Made by a program: the position numbers and the translations under genes. From Umboniibacter marinipuniceus (lineage in GTDB: Bacteria; Pseudomonadota; Gammaproteobacteria; Pseudomonadales; DSM-25080), in the NCBI RefSeq assembly GCF_003688415.1, contig NZ_REFJ01000006.1, positions 1 to 64,000 of the forward strand: a stretch of 64,000 nucleotides of DNA, written 5' to 3'. This document shows, piece after piece, positions 27,816 through 38,593 of the stretch (the first letter of the stretch is position 1; each line of letters begins with the position of its first letter). The notes beneath the pieces are model-generated. The model saw only the letters and a program-made list of their open reading frames with translations. It did no database searches and was not told where the DNA came from.

Positions 27816-28919
27816 CTACAGCAAAACTAGATTGTCTCGGTGGATCGCCTCTCGCTCTGGCTCGAAGCCAAGCAAACCGGCAATAACGCGCGATGACTTA
27901 CCCGCCATATCCTGCAATTCAAGCGCACTAAAGTTAGTCAAACCTCGCGCAAAGACAGCGCCACCCTCATCCTGTATCAGTACACATGCGCCGCGATGAA
28001 AATCCCCTTGAACGCTTACGATACCAACCGGCAGCAACGACGAACCATTCTGCTCTAAATGCTTTCTAGCGCCCGCATCCACCACCATCACTCCGCTATG
28101 CTGTATATGCCCCGCTAACCACTGTTTGCGGGCTCGAAGCGGTATTGACCTAGCTAGCAGCTGCGTACCCACACTAACCCCCGTCAGCGCCCGCTGAATG
28201 ACCTGAGGCGCCGCCGCATTAGCGATAACGGTCAGTGTGCCCGAGCGCGCAGCTAAACGCGCCGCCGACACCTTGGTACTCATTCCCCCGGTCCCCACTT
28301 TGGAGCCAGAGCCTGAGGCGTACTTCAGCAGCCGATCCTCATCGGCGAAGGCCTCAGTGATCAACTCAGCCGTTGGGTCCGTATTGGGATTTCCAGTGTA
28401 AAGACCATCTTGGTCAGTAAGAAGTAGTAGCCCATCTGCGTCAATCAGGTTGGCCACAAGTGCGGCGAGATTATCGTTGTCACCCAGGCGAATTTCATCG
28501 GTAGCCACCGAGTCATTTTCATTAACCACAGGCACCGCCGACAAGCCAAGTAGGACCTGAATTGCTGCTCTGGCGTTTAGATAGCGCTCACGATTGCTGA
28601 TGTCTGAGTGATTAAGCAGCACTTGCGCGACAGGGATATTCAGCTGAGCGAATTCATCGCGCCATGCCTGAACTAAATCAGATTGACCAATGGCTGCAAT
28701 AGCTTGAAGTTGGGATATCTGCGCCGGACGATCGGCCATTTGAAGGCGCGCCATGCCAGCGGCAACAGCACCTGAAGAAACTACGACAATCTCGTAGCCC
28801 TGCGACATTAACGCCGCTATGTCAGCCACCCAAGCTGACAAGGCCTGAGTTGCCAGAGATGTTCCGTGATTAGTGAGGGACGATGACCCCAGCTTAACTA
28901 CCCAACGCTGATTTGCCAC
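27816..28919 (-). CDS. proB: glutamate 5-kinase
   Basis: The enzyme phosphorylates glutamate, the first and feedback-regulated step of proline synthesis. The 367-residue protein has the amino acid kinase fold (WVVKLGSSSLTNHG; VNENDSVATDEIRLGDNDNL; GSGSKVGTGGMSTKV). A C-terminal PUA domain begins near residue 275 (SGVMVVDAGARKHL). The start is GTG with GGGGGA a few bases upstream. It lies 26 bp downstream of obgE on the same strand, as in Pseudomonas. The partner proA is not in the window. Confidence 0.97.
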   Translation of the reverse strand: MANQRWVVKLGSSSLTNHGTSLATQALSAWVADIAALMSQGYEIVVVSSGAVAAGMARLQMADRPAQISQLQAIAAIGQSDLVQAWRDEFAQLNIPVAQVLLNHSDISNRERYLNARAAIQVLLGLSAVPVVNENDSVATDEIRLGDNDNLAALVANLIDADGLLLLTDQDGLYTGNPNTDPTAELITEAFADEDRLLKYASGSGSKVGTGGMSTKVSAARLAARSGTLTVIANAAAPQVIQRALTGVSVGTQLLARSIPLRARKQWLAGHIQHSGVMVVDAGARKHLEQNGSSLLPVGIVSVQGDFHRGACVLIQDEGGAVFARGLTNFSALELQDMAGKSSRVIAGLLGFEPEREAIHRDNLVLL

Positions 28920-28945
28920 TCATCCCCCTGCACTAATTTAAGCCG

Positions 28946-30163
<1,218 letters not shown>

Positions 30164-30234
30164 CTACCCTCTTTGATCTGAACATTGGGTTCGATAAAAA
30201 ATCGAACGCTTTCACTTAGTATGTACCCATAAAC

Positions 30235-30267
30235 AAAAAAAGCCCCATCCGAAGACAGGGCTTTTTT
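30235..30267 (-). terminator. rho-independent terminator of rplU-rpmA
   Basis: AAAAAAGCCC / GGGCTTTTTT with a 12-base loop, 15 bp after the rpmA stop. Transcription into obgE must read through or restart in the 74 bp downstream. That stretch also holds a small TTCGAT / ATCGAA repeat at about 30190. Confidence 0.85.
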
Positions 30268-30282
30268 CGTACGCATTGTTAC

Positions 30283-30540
30283 TTATGCAGAAACGATGCT
30301 TACGTACTTACGGTTGTGCGGGCCCTTAACATCGAACTTAACAACACCATGTTCTGTAGCGAACAATGTGTGGTCTTTGCCCATGCCAACACCAGGACCT
30401 GCGTGGAAACGAGTACCACGCTGACGAACCAAAATATTACCTGCTAGTACTTCTTGACCGCCGAAACGCTTAACGCCAAGGCGCTTACTGACCGAATCGC
30501 GACCGTTACGAGTACTACCACCAGCTTTTTTATGAGCCAT
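30283..30540 (-). CDS. rpmA: 50S ribosomal protein L27
   Basis: The N-terminus of L27 reaches the peptidyl transferase centre. The 85-residue product starts [20 protein letters not shown], the normal proteobacterial form without the cleaved Firmicutes extension. AGGAG precedes the ATG. It lies 29 bp after rplU and forms a transcription unit with it. Confidence 0.98.
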   Translation of the reverse strand: MAHKKAGGSTRNGRDSVSKRLGVKRFGGQEVLAGNILVRQRGTRFHAGPGVGMGKDHTLFATEHGVVKFDVKGPHNRKYVSIVSA

Positions 30541-30569
30541 TTTACTTTACTCCTAAAACCTTTTTAAGC

Positions 30570-30881
30570 TTAAGCTTGAATACCAGTGATCTTCACATCA
30601 GTGTGCCACTGACGGTGACCTTGTGTCTTCTTAGAGTGCTTACGGCGACGGAACTTAACAATTTTCACTTTGTCACCGCGCAATTGGCCAACAACCTCAG
30701 CTGTTACCTTAGCACCTTCAACGACTGGCGCGCCGACTTTAACGTCTTCGCCATTAGCTACTAGAAGAACTTCGTCGAAATCGACTGATTCACCAGTTGC
30801 TACTTCAATCTTTTCTAGACGAACTACTTCGCCTTCCTGAACACGGTATTGCTTACCGCCGCTCTTAATTACTGCGTACAT
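30570..30881 (-). CDS. rplU: 50S ribosomal protein L21
   Basis: This 103-residue large-subunit protein binds 23S rRNA domains near L20. It begins [20 protein letters not shown] and has the [19 protein letters not shown] signature near the C-terminus. GGAG lies eight bases before the ATG. It is the first gene of rplU-rpmA and is divergent from ispB. Confidence 0.98.
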   Translation of the reverse strand: MYAVIKSGGKQYRVQEGEVVRLEKIEVATGESVDFDEVLLVANGEDVKVGAPVVEGAKVTAEVVGQLRGDKVKIVKFRRRKHSKKTQGHRQWHTDVKITGIQA

Positions 30882-30960
30882 ATATATTGCTCCAACTCCG
30901 CTATTAGGACTGTGACGCCGTGGTTACGGGGCTGAACCACTGAATTTCACAAGGTGCGGC

Positions 30961-30989
30961 ATTCTACGAAAAACTTTGCCATAGAGCAA
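30961..30989 (-). promoter_or_regulatory. candidate promoter of rplU
   Basis: On the minus strand TTGCTC (30984-30989), a 17-bp spacer and TAGAAT (5 of 6) are followed by the GC-rich discriminator GCCGCACC. The -35 is weak but the -10 and discriminator match the other ribosomal promoters here. Confidence 0.55.
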
Positions 30990-31018
30990 CCCCTGTTATG
31001 CTTATTTCTTTTGTGAAG

Positions 31019-31047
31019 TTGACCTTCGGGCTGCATACTTCTAGCAT
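31019..31047 (+). promoter_or_regulatory. candidate promoter of ispB
   Basis: TTGACC (31019-31024), a 17-bp spacer and TAGCAT (4 of 6). The bases downstream are A/T-rich, unlike the ribosomal promoters. It is divergent from, and 30 bp away from, the rplU promoter. Confidence 0.55.
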
Positions 31048-31078
31048 ACTCAAAACTCGGAGATAATATTGCCTAATC

Positions 31079-32041
31079 ATGCAGTCTTTCCTAGACCTTA
31101 CCAGTAGTGACCTTAAGCAGGTCGACGCCCTAATTTTAGAGAATCTAAACTCGAATGTCGCGCTCGTGGAGCATATAGGAGAGTACTTAGTTCAGGCAGG
31201 GGGAAAACGCCTAAGACCGATGCTTTCCCTTATAACCGCCAAAGCGCTTGGATTTGAAGGCTCATCTACGTTTCAGTTGGCCACCGCGGTTGAGTTCATC
31301 CACACCGCAACATTACTGCACGATGACGTCGTGGATGAATCCAACCTTCGCCGCGGTCGCGATACGGCGAATGCCAAATGGGGTAACGCACCGGCGGTAC
31401 TAGTTGGCGACTTCGTCTACTCGCGCGCTTTTCAGCTATTGGTTAAAATTGGCAATCTCGATGTTCTCGACATTCTTTCCGAGACCACCAACGTACTCGC
31501 CGAAGGTGAGGTACTGCAACTCGTGAACGCCGGCGATGCGAGCCTGAGTGAGCGTGACTATTACCAAGTGATTCGCGCTAAGACCGCGAAATTGTTTGAA
31601 GCCGCCTGCGAGGGCGCAGCAATTCTGGCTTCCGCCTCTACCGAACAACGCCAACAGCTCGCCACGTTTGGCGATCAGTTAGGTATTGCTTTCCAGCTTG
31701 TCGACGACCTACTTGATTATGTTGGAAATGTGGATACCATGGGCAAGAATGTTGGCGACGACTTGGCTGAAGGGAAAACAACACTTCCCTTAATTCATGC
31801 CATGCAACACGCGTCAGCTGAAGATGCAGGGACGATCCGCACCGCCTTGCAGACTAAAAATACCGATCAGATCGACGATATCATCCGAATAGTGGAAGCG
31901 ACCGGTTCGCTTAACTACACTCGTGATGCAGCTTATCGTGCAATCGAAACGGCAAAAGGTGCGCTATCCACACTACCCGCCTCTGTCTATCGTTCTGCAC
32001 TCGAAGAAATCGCCGATTACTGCATCGCCAGAACGAAGTAA
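31079..32041 (+). CDS. ispB: octaprenyl diphosphate synthase
   Basis: This trans-polyprenyl synthase makes the side chain of ubiquinone. The 320-residue all-helical protein carries both aspartate-rich motifs, DDVVDESNLRRG (LLHDDVVDE) and QLVDDLLDY, which bind the Mg-diphosphates, and GGKRLRP near residue 40. The position next to rplU/rpmA, divergent, is the conserved place for ispB. A GGAGAT element lies rather far (about 14 bases) from the ATG. The exact chain length of the product cannot be read from sequence. Confidence 0.94.
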   Translation: MQSFLDLTSSDLKQVDALILENLNSNVALVEHIGEYLVQAGGKRLRPMLSLITAKALGFEGSSTFQLATAVEFIHTATLLHDDVVDESNLRRGRDTANAKWGNAPAVLVGDFVYSRAFQLLVKIGNLDVLDILSETTNVLAEGEVLQLVNAGDASLSERDYYQVIRAKTAKLFEAACEGAAILASASTEQRQQLATFGDQLGIAFQLVDDLLDYVGNVDTMGKNVGDDLAEGKTTLPLIHAMQHASAEDAGTIRTALQTKNTDQIDDIIRIVEATGSLNYTRDAAYRAIETAKGALSTLPASVYRSALEEIADYCIARTK

Positions 32042-32063
32042 TTAAAAATAAAGGCTAGAAACT

Positions 32064-33653
32064 ATGTTTTTAAAACAACTGCAGCAGCTTGCGGAGCATG
32101 CTGGCGACGAGTGCGTTGCTACGCTGTGCCAGAACCCTCAACGTTTTTCCCAATTTAAAACTTCGGCGGCCGAACTCACGCTCGATACGAGCCGGCAGAA
32201 GATGAGTGCCGAGACCTTTACGAAACTTACTGGACTCGCTAACGAAAGCGGCTTCAATCACGCCTACAAAGCCATGCGTCAAGGTGATGAGATCAATTTC
32301 ACCGAAGGCCGCGCGGTACTGCACACGCTGTTGCGCAACCTTGATAGTAGCGATCCACGAGCGGAAGAAGTCCGCGCCTCATTAGCTAAAATGCAAACGC
32401 TAACGAAGGCAGTTCAATCCGGCGAATGGAAAGGCTATAGCGGCAAGGCAATTCGTGATGTCGTCAATATCGGCATTGGCGGGTCGGACCTCGGACCCAG
32501 AATGATCTACCGCGCTATGCTGCACTATCGCCACAACGACATCAATGTTCACTGGGTAGCGAATATTGACCCCGCTGACATTGAGAAGAAATTGGCCACT
32601 CTAAACCCAGAGACCACCCTGATCGTTGTCTCTTCGAAAAGCTTCTCGACACCAGAGACGCTCAACAACGCCAATGCCGCCCGCAAGTGGTTGATAGATA
32701 ATGGCGTCACAGACGTTGCTAAGCACGTTGTGGCGGCAAGCTCTAACGTTAAGATGGCCATTGAATTTGGTATTGATGAAAGCAATATCTTCCCGCTTTG
32801 GGACTGGGTTGGCGGGCGTTTCTCTTTGTGGTCTGCCATCGGCTTGCCGTTGATGATGGGCTTCAAACCAGGCACCTTCGAAGCCATTCTAGGCGGCGCG
32901 CTAGCCATGGACGAACACGCCGAATCGGCACCAGCAGAGCGCAATTTACCCGCTCAACTGGCCCTATTCGAACTCTGGAACGTCAACGCCCACGGTACTA
33001 GCTCGCGAGCGGTATTACCTTATTGCCATGATCTGCGTCTTCTCCCTGCTCACCTTCAGCAACTGGAGATGGAGAGCCTAGGCAAGTCCGTCAACCTCAA
33101 AGGTGAACGAGTAGACTATCCAACTGGCGGAGTGGTCTGGGGAACTGAAGGTAGCAATGGTCAACACTCTTACCACCAGCTACTACATCAAGGAAATCAA
33201 GGCATTGCCGCAGAGATTATCCTGCCACTTTCATCGCCCAACGAACCGGTACAGCACCTCAAGCTCATCGCCAATGCACTCGCTCAAAGCCAGGTATTCT
33301 GCTATGGACAAAGCGCCGCTGAAGCCAAGGAAGCATTACTCGCGCGAGGAATGGATCCAGATCAGGCCAAGGTAATCGCCAAACACAAAGAAATCTTGGG
33401 TAATCGTCCACACAGTATTGTGACGATGGAATCGCTTAACCCTCACACTTTAGGCGCACTAATAGCCGCTTACGAAAACAAAGTGTTTTTCTGTGGCTAT
33501 TGGCAGGAGATCAATGCGTTTGATCAGTGGGGTGTTGAATTAGGAAAGGTACATGCCAGCACTATGGAAACCGTGCTGACATCAGGTGATACGGCAAACG
33601 TCGATGACGGCTATGCCGCCATCGTTAGCGCCTATCAATCAGCCACGCAATAA
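32064..33653 (+). CDS. pgi: glucose-6-phosphate isomerase
   Basis: The enzyme interconverts glucose-6-phosphate and fructose-6-phosphate. The 529-residue protein has the sugar isomerase (SIS) fold with GIGGSDLGPRM, VSSKSFSTPETLNNA and DWVGGRFSLWSAIGLP. The catalytic region includes GTEGSNGQHSYHQLLHQG; GAL(I)AAYENKVFFCG follows. It sits 22 bp after ispB on the same strand. Its 3' end overlaps the convergent CHI-like gene by 15 bp. Confidence 0.97.
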   Translation: MFLKQLQQLAEHAGDECVATLCQNPQRFSQFKTSAAELTLDTSRQKMSAETFTKLTGLANESGFNHAYKAMRQGDEINFTEGRAVLHTLLRNLDSSDPRAEEVRASLAKMQTLTKAVQSGEWKGYSGKAIRDVVNIGIGGSDLGPRMIYRAMLHYRHNDINVHWVANIDPADIEKKLATLNPETTLIVVSSKSFSTPETLNNANAARKWLIDNGVTDVAKHVVAASSNVKMAIEFGIDESNIFPLWDWVGGRFSLWSAIGLPLMMGFKPGTFEAILGGALAMDEHAESAPAERNLPAQLALFELWNVNAHGTSSRAVLPYCHDLRLLPAHLQQLEMESLGKSVNLKGERVDYPTGGVVWGTEGSNGQHSYHQLLHQGNQGIAAEIILPLSSPNEPVQHLKLIANALAQSQVFCYGQSAAEAKEALLARGMDPDQAKVIAKHKEILGNRPHSIVTMESLNPHTLGALIAAYENKVFFCGYWQEINAFDQWGVELGKVHASTMETVLTSGDTANVDDGYAAIVSAYQSATQ

Positions 33654-34184
33654 ATTGCGTTTTAGGCGGCGGTTTACGGGCCGCTCGCCTAACCAAATAC
33701 CGAACATCCCCTCTTTGAACAGCGCGCCTTCAACCAGGATAAATTCCTCGCCATTACGATAGGTGATGACGCCACGAGCTGGATCGTTAAAAACGGTGTA
33801 AATATCACCTTCAACAATCTCTTCCACGAACTGAGCCAAGTAATCTTCGACCACCTGCTCCACTTCCTCATAGCGCTCATACTTCTTGAAGCCATCTAAC
33901 ACCGCTTCCGTGAACAACGCGGTACTCACTAAGCTAGAGCGAACCTCAATTCGCAACGCCATCGGCGAAATCGTTTCGCTGACGAGCGTTTCTTGGTCTT
34001 GGCCTTCTACCGTGTAGAGCGCGATATCGTATAGCGGCACCATGAATTTGCGACGCACACCTTCACCTTGCTTCTGCATCTCGGCCTCGGCCAGCGTAAA
34101 AGTTTCCGGTGCCTCCGCGCTTACCGAGACAGCCGTTGTTAGCCCAAACAGGACCATCAACATGCTTGCGAATAACTTCTTCAT
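33639..34184 (-). CDS. secreted chalcone isomerase-like domain protein
   Basis: A 181-residue precursor has a clear signal peptide (MKKLFASMLMVLFGLTTAVSVSA) and probable cleavage after SVSA. The body resembles the bacterial chalcone-isomerase-like family: KFMVPLYDIALYTVEG near the start, and FKEGMFGIWLGERPVNRRLK at the C-terminus, which is typical of that group. The biochemical function of these bacterial periplasmic proteins is not established, and I do not claim isomerase activity. GAGGAG precedes the ATG. It is downstream of phosphomannomutase on the same strand. Confidence 0.75.
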   Translation of the reverse strand: MKKLFASMLMVLFGLTTAVSVSAEAPETFTLAEAEMQKQGEGVRRKFMVPLYDIALYTVEGQDQETLVSETISPMALRIEVRSSLVSTALFTEAVLDGFKKYERYEEVEQVVEDYLAQFVEEIVEGDIYTVFNDPARGVITYRNGEEFILVEGALFKEGMFGIWLGERPVNRRLKRNLLRG

Positions 34185-34212
34185 TTTAACTCCTCAAACC
34201 ACATTATTGTGC

Positions 34213-35565
34213 TTACGCACTTGTTATTATCGCGAGTAATTCATCTCGCTTTGCTTCCATCAACGCCGTATCCGCCTTCGACTCTACGTTGAGTCGGAGT
34301 ACCGGTTCCGTGTTAGACATTCGTAAATTAAAGCGCCACTCATCGCCAAAGCTCATACTCAAACCATCGGTGCGATCCACCGAAGTAGCTGCGCTTTGAT
34401 AGGTTGACTCAATCTGTGCAATGGCTGCTTCAGGATCTTCAAGCTTGGTGTTGATTTCACCACTGCATGGGAACGCCAACATACACTCATCCACCAATGA
34501 CGCTAGGCTCACATTGCGCTGGCACATCAACGCCGTGATCAACAACCAAGGTATCATGCCACTGTCGCAGTAAGCAAAATCTTTGAAATAGTGGTGCGCA
34601 CTCATCTCACCACCATAGATAGCGTCTTCGTGACGCATACACTCTTTGATAAAGGCATGGCCCGTTTTACTCATAATTGCCTTACCGTTGTAGCGGTGAG
34701 CCACTTCAATGGTATTCCAAGTGAGACGGGGATCATGAACAATCTTCGAGCCAGGTTGCTTTAATAGGAAGGCTTCGGCAAGTAAACCTACCACGTAGTA
34801 GCCTTCAATGAAGCGCCCGGCAGAATCGAAGAAGAAACAACGATCAAAGTCACCATCCCAAGCAATGCCTAAGTCCGCATTATTTGCTACGACAGCGTCA
34901 ATGGTTGGCTGACGGTTCTCTTCCAACAGCGGATTAGGCACACCATTAGGGAAGTGGCCATTTGCCTCATGATGAACCTTGATGAATTCAAACGGCAGAT
35001 GTTGCTCAAGCAAGTCCACCACTGCGCCCGCACCACCATTACCTGCGTTGACAACCACCTTAAGCGGCTTGAGCTGAGCGGTGTTTACATAGGTAAGCAA
35101 GTGCTGAATGTAAGCCTCACTATGATCTAAGCGACTGACCGATCCTTTTTTCTCGACTTCGGCAAAGTCACCCTGTTCCGCTAAGGCTTGAATATCGAAT
35201 AAGCCGGTATCACCGGAAATTGGCTTTGCGCCCTCGCGCACAAACTTCATGCCGTTATAGTCCATGGGGTTATGACTAGCTGTGACCACAATACCGCCAT
35301 CGACAGCTAACTCTTTTGCCGCAAAATAAATCTGCTCTGTGCCGCACTCGCCAATATTGACAACGTCGGCACCGCCATCGGTCAAACCTTCAGTCAACGC
35401 ATCGCAAAGTGTCTTACTCGTCAGGCGGATATCGTAACCCACTGCTACGCGCTTGGCGTTTAAGAATTGAGCGTAGGCACGGCCAATACGGTAGGCCACA
35501 TCGTCATTGAGTTGGTCCGGAACGCGGCCCCGTACATCGTAGGCTTTAAAACAGCTAATTTTCAT
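34213..35565 (-). CDS. cpsG: phosphomannomutase (CpsG/ManB type)
   Basis: The enzyme converts mannose-6-phosphate to mannose-1-phosphate for GDP-mannose and surface polysaccharide synthesis. The 450-residue protein has the phosphoserine loop [13 protein letters not shown], the Mg-binding loop DGDFDR, the sugar-specificity loop [13 protein letters not shown], and a C-terminal phosphate-binding domain ([14 protein letters not shown]). The N-terminus [12 protein letters not shown] matches E. coli CpsG rather than AlgC. The ATG at 35565 with GGAG upstream is chosen over longer frames. A phosphoglucomutase side activity is possible. Confidence 0.88.
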   Translation of the reverse strand: MKISCFKAYDVRGRVPDQLNDDVAYRIGRAYAQFLNAKRVAVGYDIRLTSKTLCDALTEGLTDGGADVVNIGECGTEQIYFAAKELAVDGGIVVTASHNPMDYNGMKFVREGAKPISGDTGLFDIQALAEQGDFAEVEKKGSVSRLDHSEAYIQHLLTYVNTAQLKPLKVVVNAGNGGAGAVVDLLEQHLPFEFIKVHHEANGHFPNGVPNPLLEENRQPTIDAVVANNADLGIAWDGDFDRCFFFDSAGRFIEGYYVVGLLAEAFLLKQPGSKIVHDPRLTWNTIEVAHRYNGKAIMSKTGHAFIKECMRHEDAIYGGEMSAHHYFKDFAYCDSGMIPWLLITALMCQRNVSLASLVDECMLAFPCSGEINTKLEDPEAAIAQIESTYQSAATSVDRTDGLSMSFGDEWRFNLRMSNTEPVLRLNVESKADTALMEAKRDELLAIITSA

Positions 35566-35703
35566 TTTTTCTCCACGCGACATTCTTGTCATGTTGTTTT
35601 GCATCACACTATACCATTCAATCTGAGAGCTGTTTAGCACCGCTTAGGTGAATTATTTCCGCTGTAGGGGTGAATTTTACAATTCGACCAAAGCCGCCTG
35701 GAT

Positions 35704-35720
35704 ATTCACAAATTGTGAAT
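35704..35720. promoter_or_regulatory. perfect 17-bp palindrome upstream of fabA
   Basis: ATTCACAA-A-TTGTGAAT lies in the divergent gap between cpsG and fabA, about 106 bp before the fabA start. The form suits a dimeric repressor. It does not match the FabR or FadR consensus sequences I know, so the regulator is unidentified. The rest of the 260-bp gap holds nothing further that I can support. Confidence 0.45.
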
Positions 35721-35825
35721 TGCCGATAGTGACTTAAGAAACGCATTCCCATAAAATGACCGCACAGTCGCGCTAATTTTCATGACATTTCGCGACATTT
35801 CACAGCAATTTTTTCGAGATGTACT

Positions 35826-36341
35826 ATGACTCAGCAAAGCTCTTATACCTACGAGGAACTTATTTCCTGTAGCCAAGGCGAACTATTCGGCCCGGGCAAC
35901 GCCCAACTTCCAGCCCCTAACATGCTAATGCTAGATCGCATTACCAGCATCAGCGCCACTGGCGGCGAAAATGGCTGTGGAGAGCTAATCGCTGAACTCG
36001 ATATCACGCCAGACCTCTGGTTCTTCGACTGTCACTTCCCCGGTGACCCGGTAATGCCAGGATGCCTCGGCCTCGACGCTATGTGGCAGCTGGTTGGCTT
36101 CTTCCTAGGATGGAAAGGCAACCCAGGTAAAGGGCGCGCACTAGGCTGTGGTGAAGTGAAGTTCACCGGGCAAATTTTACCCACCGCGAAGAAAGTGACG
36201 TACAAGATCACCCTAAATCGCGTTATTGAACGCCGTTTGGTTATGGGCATCGCCGATGGCGTTGTCATGGTTGACGGCCGCGAAATCTATCATGCAAAGG
36301 ACCTCAAGGTTGGTCTTTTTCAAAGTACTGAGAATTTTTAA
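35826..36341 (+). CDS. fabA: 3-hydroxydecanoyl-ACP dehydratase / trans-2-cis-3-decenoyl-ACP isomerase
   Basis: FabA introduces the double bond of unsaturated fatty acids at the C10 stage. The 171-residue protein has the hot-dog fold with the catalytic His70 ([12 protein letters not shown]) and Asp84 (GLDAMWQ), both conserved. The length equals E. coli FabA. It is followed after 12 bp by fabB, the pairing that defines anaerobic unsaturated fatty acid synthesis in gammaproteobacteria. Confidence 0.98.
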   Translation: MTQQSSYTYEELISCSQGELFGPGNAQLPAPNMLMLDRITSISATGGENGCGELIAELDITPDLWFFDCHFPGDPVMPGCLGLDAMWQLVGFFLGWKGNPGKGRALGCGEVKFTGQILPTAKKVTYKITLNRVIERRLVMGIADGVVMVDGREIYHAKDLKVGLFQSTENF

Positions 36342-36353
36342 GGAGTATCCACC

Positions 36354-37562
36354 ATGCGTCGTGTAGTCATCACGGGAATGGGCATTGTATCTAGCCTCGG
36401 CAACAGCATCGCTGATGTTGAAGATTCCCTTCGTAACGGCAAATCTGGCATATCGTTCCAGGAAGAATACAAAGAAGTTGGCCTTCGTTCGCACGTAGCC
36501 GGTTCAATTGACATTGATTTTAAAGAGCACATTGATCGTAAAGCGCTGCGCTTTATGGGTGATGCCGCTGCCTACGCTTTCATCAGTATGGATCAAGCTA
36601 TCAAAGATTCAGGTTTGAGTGACGATCAGGTATCAAACGAACGCACCGGTATTATTATGGGTTCTGGTGGTGCGTCATCGCACAACCTAGTGGAGTCTGC
36701 TGACATCATCCGCAACCGAGGTGTAAAGCGCGTTGGCCCCTACCGTGTAACGCAAACTATGGGTTCAACCACTTCCGCCTGTTTGGCCACGCCATTTAAG
36801 ATCAAAGGTGTCAATTACTCCATTTCATCAGCCTGTGCTACCAGTGCACACTGTATTGGACACGGCGCCGAGCTCATTCAGCTAGGCAAACAGGATGTGA
36901 TTTTCGCAGGTGGCGGTGAAGAGCTTCACTGGGTTATGTCATCACTATTCGACGCGATGGGCGCGCTGTCTACTAAGTACAACGACACCCCAGACAAAGC
37001 CTCTCGCGCCTACGATGAAGGTCGTGACGGCTTCGTCATCGCTGGCGGCGGCGGTTGTGTCGTCCTTGAAGACTACGAGCATGCGGTGGCGCGTGGCGCA
37101 ACCATCTACGCTGAACTAGTAGGCTACGGCGCTACGTCTGATGGCTACGACATGGTTGCACCAAGTGGTGAAGGCGCTGCACGCTGCATGCGCATGGCGA
37201 TGGCTACGGTTGACGAGCCGATTGATTACATCAACGCTCACGGTACCAGCACTCCTGTGGGTGATGTGGCCGAATTAGGCGCCGTTCGCGAAGTATTTGG
37301 TGACAACACGCCGCTAATTGGCTCAACCAAGTCACTATCTGGCCACTCATTGGGTGCTGCCGGCGTACACGAAGCTATCTACTCCATCATTATGCAGCAG
37401 AATGGTTTTGTTGCCGCTTCGGCAAATATCGACAACCTTGACGAGCAAGCACAAGGACTAAATATTGTTACTGAAACTCAAGAGAAAACGCTGAAGACGG
37501 TTATGTCAAACAGCTTTGGCTTCGGTGGCACTAACGCAACATTGATTTTTAAAAGCCTGTAA
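36354..37562 (+). CDS. fabB: 3-oxoacyl-ACP synthase I
   Basis: FabB elongates cis-3-decenoyl-ACP made by FabA. The 402-residue thiolase-fold enzyme has the catalytic Cys161 ([10 protein letters not shown]) and both catalytic histidines ([11 protein letters not shown] and SGHSLGAAG), followed by [18 protein letters not shown] precedes the ATG. It is co-transcribed with fabA and ends at a strong terminator. Confidence 0.98.
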   Translation: MRRVVITGMGIVSSLGNSIADVEDSLRNGKSGISFQEEYKEVGLRSHVAGSIDIDFKEHIDRKALRFMGDAAAYAFISMDQAIKDSGLSDDQVSNERTGIIMGSGGASSHNLVESADIIRNRGVKRVGPYRVTQTMGSTTSACLATPFKIKGVNYSISSACATSAHCIGHGAELIQLGKQDVIFAGGGEELHWVMSSLFDAMGALSTKYNDTPDKASRAYDEGRDGFVIAGGGGCVVLEDYEHAVARGATIYAELVGYGATSDGYDMVAPSGEGAARCMRMAMATVDEPIDYINAHGTSTPVGDVAELGAVREVFGDNTPLIGSTKSLSGHSLGAAGVHEAIYSIIMQQNGFVAASANIDNLDEQAQGLNIVTETQEKTLKTVMSNSFGFGGTNATLIFKSL

Positions 37563-37580
37563 TTAGCCGCTATAGGCGCT

Positions 37581-37627
37581 AAAAAAGCCCTCAAACTGTT
37601 GTTATCTGCGGTTTGAGGGCTTTTTTT
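37581..37627 (+). terminator. rho-independent terminator of fabAB
   Basis: AAAAAAGCCCTCAAAC / GTTTGAGGGCTTTTTT with a 14-base loop. It is symmetrical enough to act for both fabB and the convergent gene. Confidence 0.92.
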
Positions 37628-37666
37628 GTGGGCTTCTTTGTGGGCTTCTTTGTAGGCTTTCTTGTG
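37628..37666. repeat. 12-bp tandem repeat, three copies
   Basis: GTGGGCTTCTTT occurs twice exactly, then a diverged GTAGGCTTTCTT and a partial fourth. It is intergenic, between the fabB terminator and the end of the convergent gene. The unit copies the T-rich end of the terminator. Confidence 0.75.
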
Positions 37667-37698
37667 GATCCCTTCAGTTGACTTTCGCAGCCTGAAAG

Positions 37699-38403
37699 TT
37701 AGCCTAAAAACGCTCGCCAGCGATCTAACAATCCTACCCGCCAAGGTTTTGGCTTGATGCCGAAGGCGAACTTCAGCGCCGTCCCGTCAAGCGTCCGATC
37801 AACACCTAGGCCAGCACCCGCAACAAGTTGATCCGTTGTTTCTTCACACTTATCATCACAGAGGTAGGCCGTTAAACGATGCCAGGTTACCTTCCCGCCC
37901 GATGCATAGGTGTAGCGGCCCCAGTTCTCTCCGCCCGATAACAGCTGCGCAATGACCGACGCGCAAACGCGAGACAAATCCGGTACGGTAACAATATTGA
38001 AGAACGAGCTGTCATCTAATTCACGCGTACCCGCCAGCTCAATTTCGCGCAGCACATCCGGAAAAAGACGCACCGCTAACATGGGGAAATCCAACAACAT
38101 CACCCGCGCGGACTCATCGAGCAGTGGCGACTCCCAAACGTCGTCGAACTCGTCGTTATCCAGCTGAAACGACTGCAATCTTGCCTGAATAACACCTACA
38201 TTCTGCAAATCAGCTTGCCGACAAAGTGCCAAGAATTCCTCAACCTGAGTGCCAAAGCTAATCACTAATTGAGCACTCTCTAGTGACTCCACGGGGTGTT
38301 CAACCTCAATGCACTCTGCACGCGGAAGCAGTGCGCGAATACTAGCAAGCAGCTCTTCACGAGCTTCCGGTGGCGGACTAACGATATAAATTCGTTCAGA
38401 CAT
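37699..38403 (-). CDS. uncharacterised protein, possible sugar-nucleotide-binding fold
   Basis: A 234-residue cytosolic protein without signal peptide or membrane segments. I do not recognise it firmly. The first half looks like a degenerate nucleotide-binding domain (RIYIVSPPPEAREELLASI, LVISFGTQ). The segment GGENWGRYTYASGGKVTWH resembles the C-terminal region of RmlD-like sugar nucleotide reductases. The catalytic Tyr-x3-Lys of those enzymes is not evident, so an enzymatic role is doubtful. It is convergent with fabB and followed upstream by a 188-bp gap. Confidence 0.55.
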   Translation of the reverse strand: MSERIYIVSPPPEAREELLASIRALLPRAECIEVEHPVESLESAQLVISFGTQVEEFLALCRQADLQNVGVIQARLQSFQLDNDEFDDVWESPLLDESARVMLLDFPMLAVRLFPDVLREIELAGTRELDDSSFFNIVTVPDLSRVCASVIAQLLSGGENWGRYTYASGGKVTWHRLTAYLCDDKCEETTDQLVAGAGLGVDRTLDGTALKFAFGIKPKPWRVGLLDRWRAFLG

Positions 38404-38549
38404 GGATTAATTCTCAAGTGTTTTGCGAAGTATATGAGATTTAACGGTGGGCGCCAACTTACCCACACTGCCTCTCGAGTAGCTAAATCGACGATGCGTG
38501 TATTACTTGCCTGTGATGGCGTGTTTTTTGGCTCACGGTTCCTTCGGTT

Positions 38550-38593
38550 TGGCCATTCATTGCTCTTTTGATGTTATGGCCATTTGTTTTTTT
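38550..38593 (+). terminator. orphan plus-strand terminator-like hairpin
   Basis: TGGCCAT / ATGGCCA arms with a 19-base loop are followed on the plus strand by TTTGTTTTTTT. No plus-strand gene precedes it in the 188-bp gap 38404-38591. It therefore ends either an unrecognised small RNA or nothing. The minus strand lacks T residues on the correct side to serve the LysR gene. Confidence 0.45.
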
